The notes below the pieces were generated by a model. The model made no database searches. It saw only the letters and a program-made list of their open reading frames with translations, and was not told the origin of the DNA. Shown here one piece after another: positions 61,745-64,000 of a stretch of DNA of 64,000 bases. The stretch is from an uncultured Eubacteriales bacterium (GTDB taxonomy: Bacteria > Bacillota > Clostridia > Christensenellales > CAG-314): assembly GCA_949289125.1 (NCBI GenBank), contig CASEME010000018.1, forward strand, positions 1 to 64,000. The letters run 5' to 3'. A program made the position numbers and the translations under genes. Within the stretch, counting starts at the first letter, position 1. Each line of letters begins with the position of its first letter.

Positions 61745-64000
61745 TTAGTTGTTACTTTTGTCGCTATCTTGGTACATCATTGCGTCGCCGTCCGACTTCA
61801 GTTTGTCTATCTCCACATATTTGCCATTGTGCAAAACATCTTTCAAAAATTGCCCTGTATAGCTTTGCTCAACTTGGGCAATCTGTTCGGGCGTACCGCT
61901 TGCAACTATTGTGCCACCTCTGTCACCGCCTTCGGGACCAAGGTCTATGATATGGTCAGCCACTTTGATGACGTCAAGGTTGTGTTCTATCACTATTACG
62001 CTGTTGCCTGCCGCTACCAATCGTTGCAAAATGTAGATAAGTTTTTCCACGTCGGCAGTATGCAGACCTGTGGTTGGCTCGTCCAAAATATAGATTGTGC
62101 GCCCCGTACTGCGTTTGGATAGTTCGGTAGCAAGTTTGACGCGCTGCGCCTCACCGCCCGACAATGTGGTTGCCGATTGCCCCAACTTGATATAGCCAAG
62201 CCCTACGTCGTACAATGTCTTTATTTTGTTGCTGATAGAAGTGATATTGGCAAAAAAGCCCACTGCTTCTTCCACCGTCATATCGAGTATATCGGCTATT
62301 GACTTTCCTTTATACTTAACTTCCAATGTCTCTCTGTTGTATCTCTTGCCGTGACACACTTCGCAAGGCACATACACATCGGGAAGAAAGTTCATCTCTA
62401 TGCGCAAAATACCGTCACCACTACAGTTTTCACATCTGCCGCCTTTGACATTGAAAGAAAACCTGCCTGCTTTGTATCCGTGTTCTTTGGCGTCGGGTGT
62501 TGCCGCAAACAACTCACGTATTGCCGTAAATACACCCGTATATGTGGCAGGATTGCTACGAGGCGTGCGACCTATTGCGCTTTGATCTATGTTAATTACC
62601 TTATCAAGGTGCTCGCAACCCAATATTTCGTCACAACACACCTTTTGGTAGCGTGCCTTGTTGAGATTGTGCGAGAGGTAGGGCAACAATACTTCGTTGA
62701 TAAGGCTGGACTTACCGCTACCCGATACGCCTGTCACTACCACAAATTCGCCAAGAGGTATGGTGACGTCGAGATGTTTGAGATTGTTTTTGTACGCGTT
62801 TTTTATTACAAGGCTGTATCCGTTGCCCGTGCGACGTTGAGCAGGTATGCCTATATACCGTTTGCCCGACAAAAATTGTCCTGTTATTGACTGCGGACAA
62901 TCCATAATATCCTGCACAGTGCCTTGCGCCACCACTTCACCGCCATGCACGCCTGCGCCTACGCCTATATCCACAATGTGGTCTGCCGCACGCATAGTGT
63001 CCTCGTCGTGCTCTACCACAATGAGAGTATTGCCCAAGTCGCGCAGTTTGGTAAGCGTAGCAATCAGCTTGTTGTTGTCACGTTGGTGAAGTCCTATGCT
63101 GGGCTCGTCCAAGATATACAACACACCTGTAAGTCCGCTACCAATCTGAGTTGCAAGACGTATGCGCTGAGCTTCACCGCCCGACAGAGTGCCTGACGCA
63201 CGGTTGAGCGTAAGATAGTCCAACCCTACATCTATCAAAAATTGCAGACGAGCCTTTATTTCTTTTAGCACCATATCGGCAATTTTTTGTTTGGTGTCGT
63301 CCAACTGCAAGTTGTTGAAAAACTGCAATGTCTTGCCGATGGACAACTCGCACAAGTCATAAATATTAAGTCCGCCCACTTTGACAGACAACACTTCGGG
63401 CTTGAGACGTTTGCCGTGACACACGTTGCAGGGCGTTTCTACCATATACTTTTCGTATTCGGTACGCGTCCAATCGCTTGTAGACTCACGGTGTCTGCGC
63501 GTCATCATTGGGATAATGCCTTCCCAAGCGGTACGGTAGACATGACCGTTTTTGCTTACTATGTCTATCATCTCACCGCCGTTGCCGTACATAATGATGT
63601 CGTATTGTGCTTTGGATAACTGTTCAACAGGCGTATCGCACGAAAAGCCATAACGCTTGGCAAGTGCCTGAAAGTAGCTGTTCATCCAACTTTCTGCACC
63701 GATGTTAAAGCCCAACAGACGTATGGCGTCATTGTTGAGTGACTTGGATTTGTCGGGGATAATAAGACTTTCGTCAAACTCTTGCTTAAAGCCCAAACCT
63801 GTACACTCGGGGCATGCGCCAAAGGGTGAGTTGAAACTGAACGCACGAGGTTCCAACTCTTCTATTACAAAACCGCACTCGGGGCACGCATATTTGTCCG
63901 AATACAATGTTTCTTGGTCGTTGTGCAATATTACTACAAGGCCGTCTGCCAATTTGAGCGCAGTTTCTATACTATCAGACAGACGTTGATGCATCTCGGG
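61745..64000 (-). CDS. uvrA: Excinuclease ABC subunit A (partial, C-terminal part)
   Basis: About 750 residues are inside the window; the N-terminus lies beyond 64000. Zinc module CPECGF...CPEC; first ABC signature [19 protein letters not shown] with [11 protein letters not shown]; second Walker [10 protein letters not shown]; the second zinc module CENCSGDG...CEVCHGKR; second signature [15 protein letters not shown] and DEPTTGLH. It recognises bulky DNA lesions and loads UvrB. uvrB is probably outside. The tail after the last conserved helix is short and acidic. Confidence 0.97.
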   Translation of the reverse strand, partial: PEMHQRLSDSIETALKLADGLVVILHNDQETLYSDKYACPECGFVIEELEPRAFSFNSPFGACPECTGLGFKQEFDESLIIPDKSKSLNNDAIRLLGFNIGAESWMNSYFQALAKRYGFSCDTPVEQLSKAQYDIIMYGNGGEMIDIVSKNGHVYRTAWEGIIPMMTRRHRESTSDWTRTEYEKYMVETPCNVCHGKRLKPEVLSVKVGGLNIYDLCELSIGKTLQFFNNLQLDDTKQKIADMVLKEIKARLQFLIDVGLDYLTLNRASGTLSGGEAQRIRLATQIGSGLTGVLYILDEPSIGLHQRDNNKLIATLTKLRDLGNTLIVVEHDEDTMRAADHIVDIGVGAGVHGGEVVAQGTVQDIMDCPQSITGQFLSGKRYIGIPAQRRTGNGYSLVIKNAYKNNLKHLDVTIPLGEFVVVTGVSGSGKSSLINEVLLPYLSHNLNKARYQKVCCDEILGCEHLDKVINIDQSAIGRTPRSNPATYTGVFTAIRELFAATPDAKEHGYKAGRFSFNVKGGRCENCSGDGILRIEMNFLPDVYVPCEVCHGKRYNRETLEVKYKGKSIADILDMTVEEAVGFFANITSISNKIKTLYDVGLGYIKLGQSATTLSGGEAQRVKLATELSKRSTGRTIYILDEPTTGLHTADVEKLIYILQRLVAAGNSVIVIEHNLDVIKVADHIIDLGPEGGDRGGTIVASGTPEQIAQVEQSYTGQFLKDVLHNGKYVEIDKLKSDGDAMMYQDSDKSNN

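Noticed and set aside
61570-61950. Plus frame at the 3' end of uvrA
   Set aside because: Overlaps uvrA antisense and has no ribosome-binding site.
1-64000. CRISPR arrays, insertion sequences, prophage, rRNA or tRNA genes
   Set aside because: No regularly spaced repeats, transposase or integrase frames, or rRNA/tRNA-like sequences were seen by eye; a tRNA scan was not possible here.

Overview
The window reads as chromosome of a low-to-moderate GC, anaerobic, probably endospore-forming Bacillota, Clostridia-like. This rests on the order yqfC-yqfD-phoH-pgpH-ybeY-era-yqzL-recO, an L27 with a cleavable N-terminus next to its protease Prp, a CsoR/CopA copper locus, pyruvate phosphate dikinase, an oxygen-sensitive radical-SAM sulfatase maturase, and strong SD sequences with sigma-A-type promoters. 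About 60 genes are supported, mostly on the minus strand. I see no rRNA, tRNA, CRISPR array, prophage or insertion sequence.

1-16 kb: a type IIA topoisomerase pair (gyrB, gyrA; gyrA is cut by the window start), an alpha/beta hydrolase, murG, a sirtuin, and a WYL-domain regulator with two matching palindromic operators divergent from a small orphan gene. Next is an apparent operon tsaE-tsaB-rimI-hydrolase-murF-ddl that joins tRNA t6A formation to peptidoglycan precursor synthesis; its MurF has a membrane-spanning N-terminus. Upstream are a riboflavin ECF transporter gene under a textbook FMN riboswitch, a LURP-one-like gene broken by a -1 frameshift at a slippery-looking heptamer, a split chromate transporter pair and a divergent LysR regulator.

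16-40 kb: a sulfatase-maturase pair, deoC, a YhcN-like secreted protein, an SDR-hydrolase-oligopeptidase operon with an apparently leaderless first gene, an ABC-F protein, pgi-hisS-P-type ATPase, a GH13 glucosidase, a MATE pump, a NYN-domain protein, an OGG-type glycosylase, and the rplU-prp-rpmA operon behind a structured leader.

40-49 kb: the most interesting region. An ECF sigma factor overlaps a membrane RsgI-like anti-sigma gene, and a second RsgI-like protein follows as a lipoprotein. Identical split sequence blocks lie upstream of the sigma gene and of the lipoprotein gene, with exactly the same spacing. This looks like a self-contained autoregulated envelope-sensing module. A possible 3'UTR small RNA with a C/U-rich loop follows the lipoprotein gene. 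Then come cysE, a peptidase E homologue, tex, and a TM2 gene bracketed by a perfect 14-bp inverted repeat.

49-64 kb: ppdK, the recO-era-yqf operon (phoH appears to start at AUA), csoR and copA. The copper ATPase carries a C-terminal CopZ-like domain that keeps its own SD and ATG. uvrA is cut by the window end.
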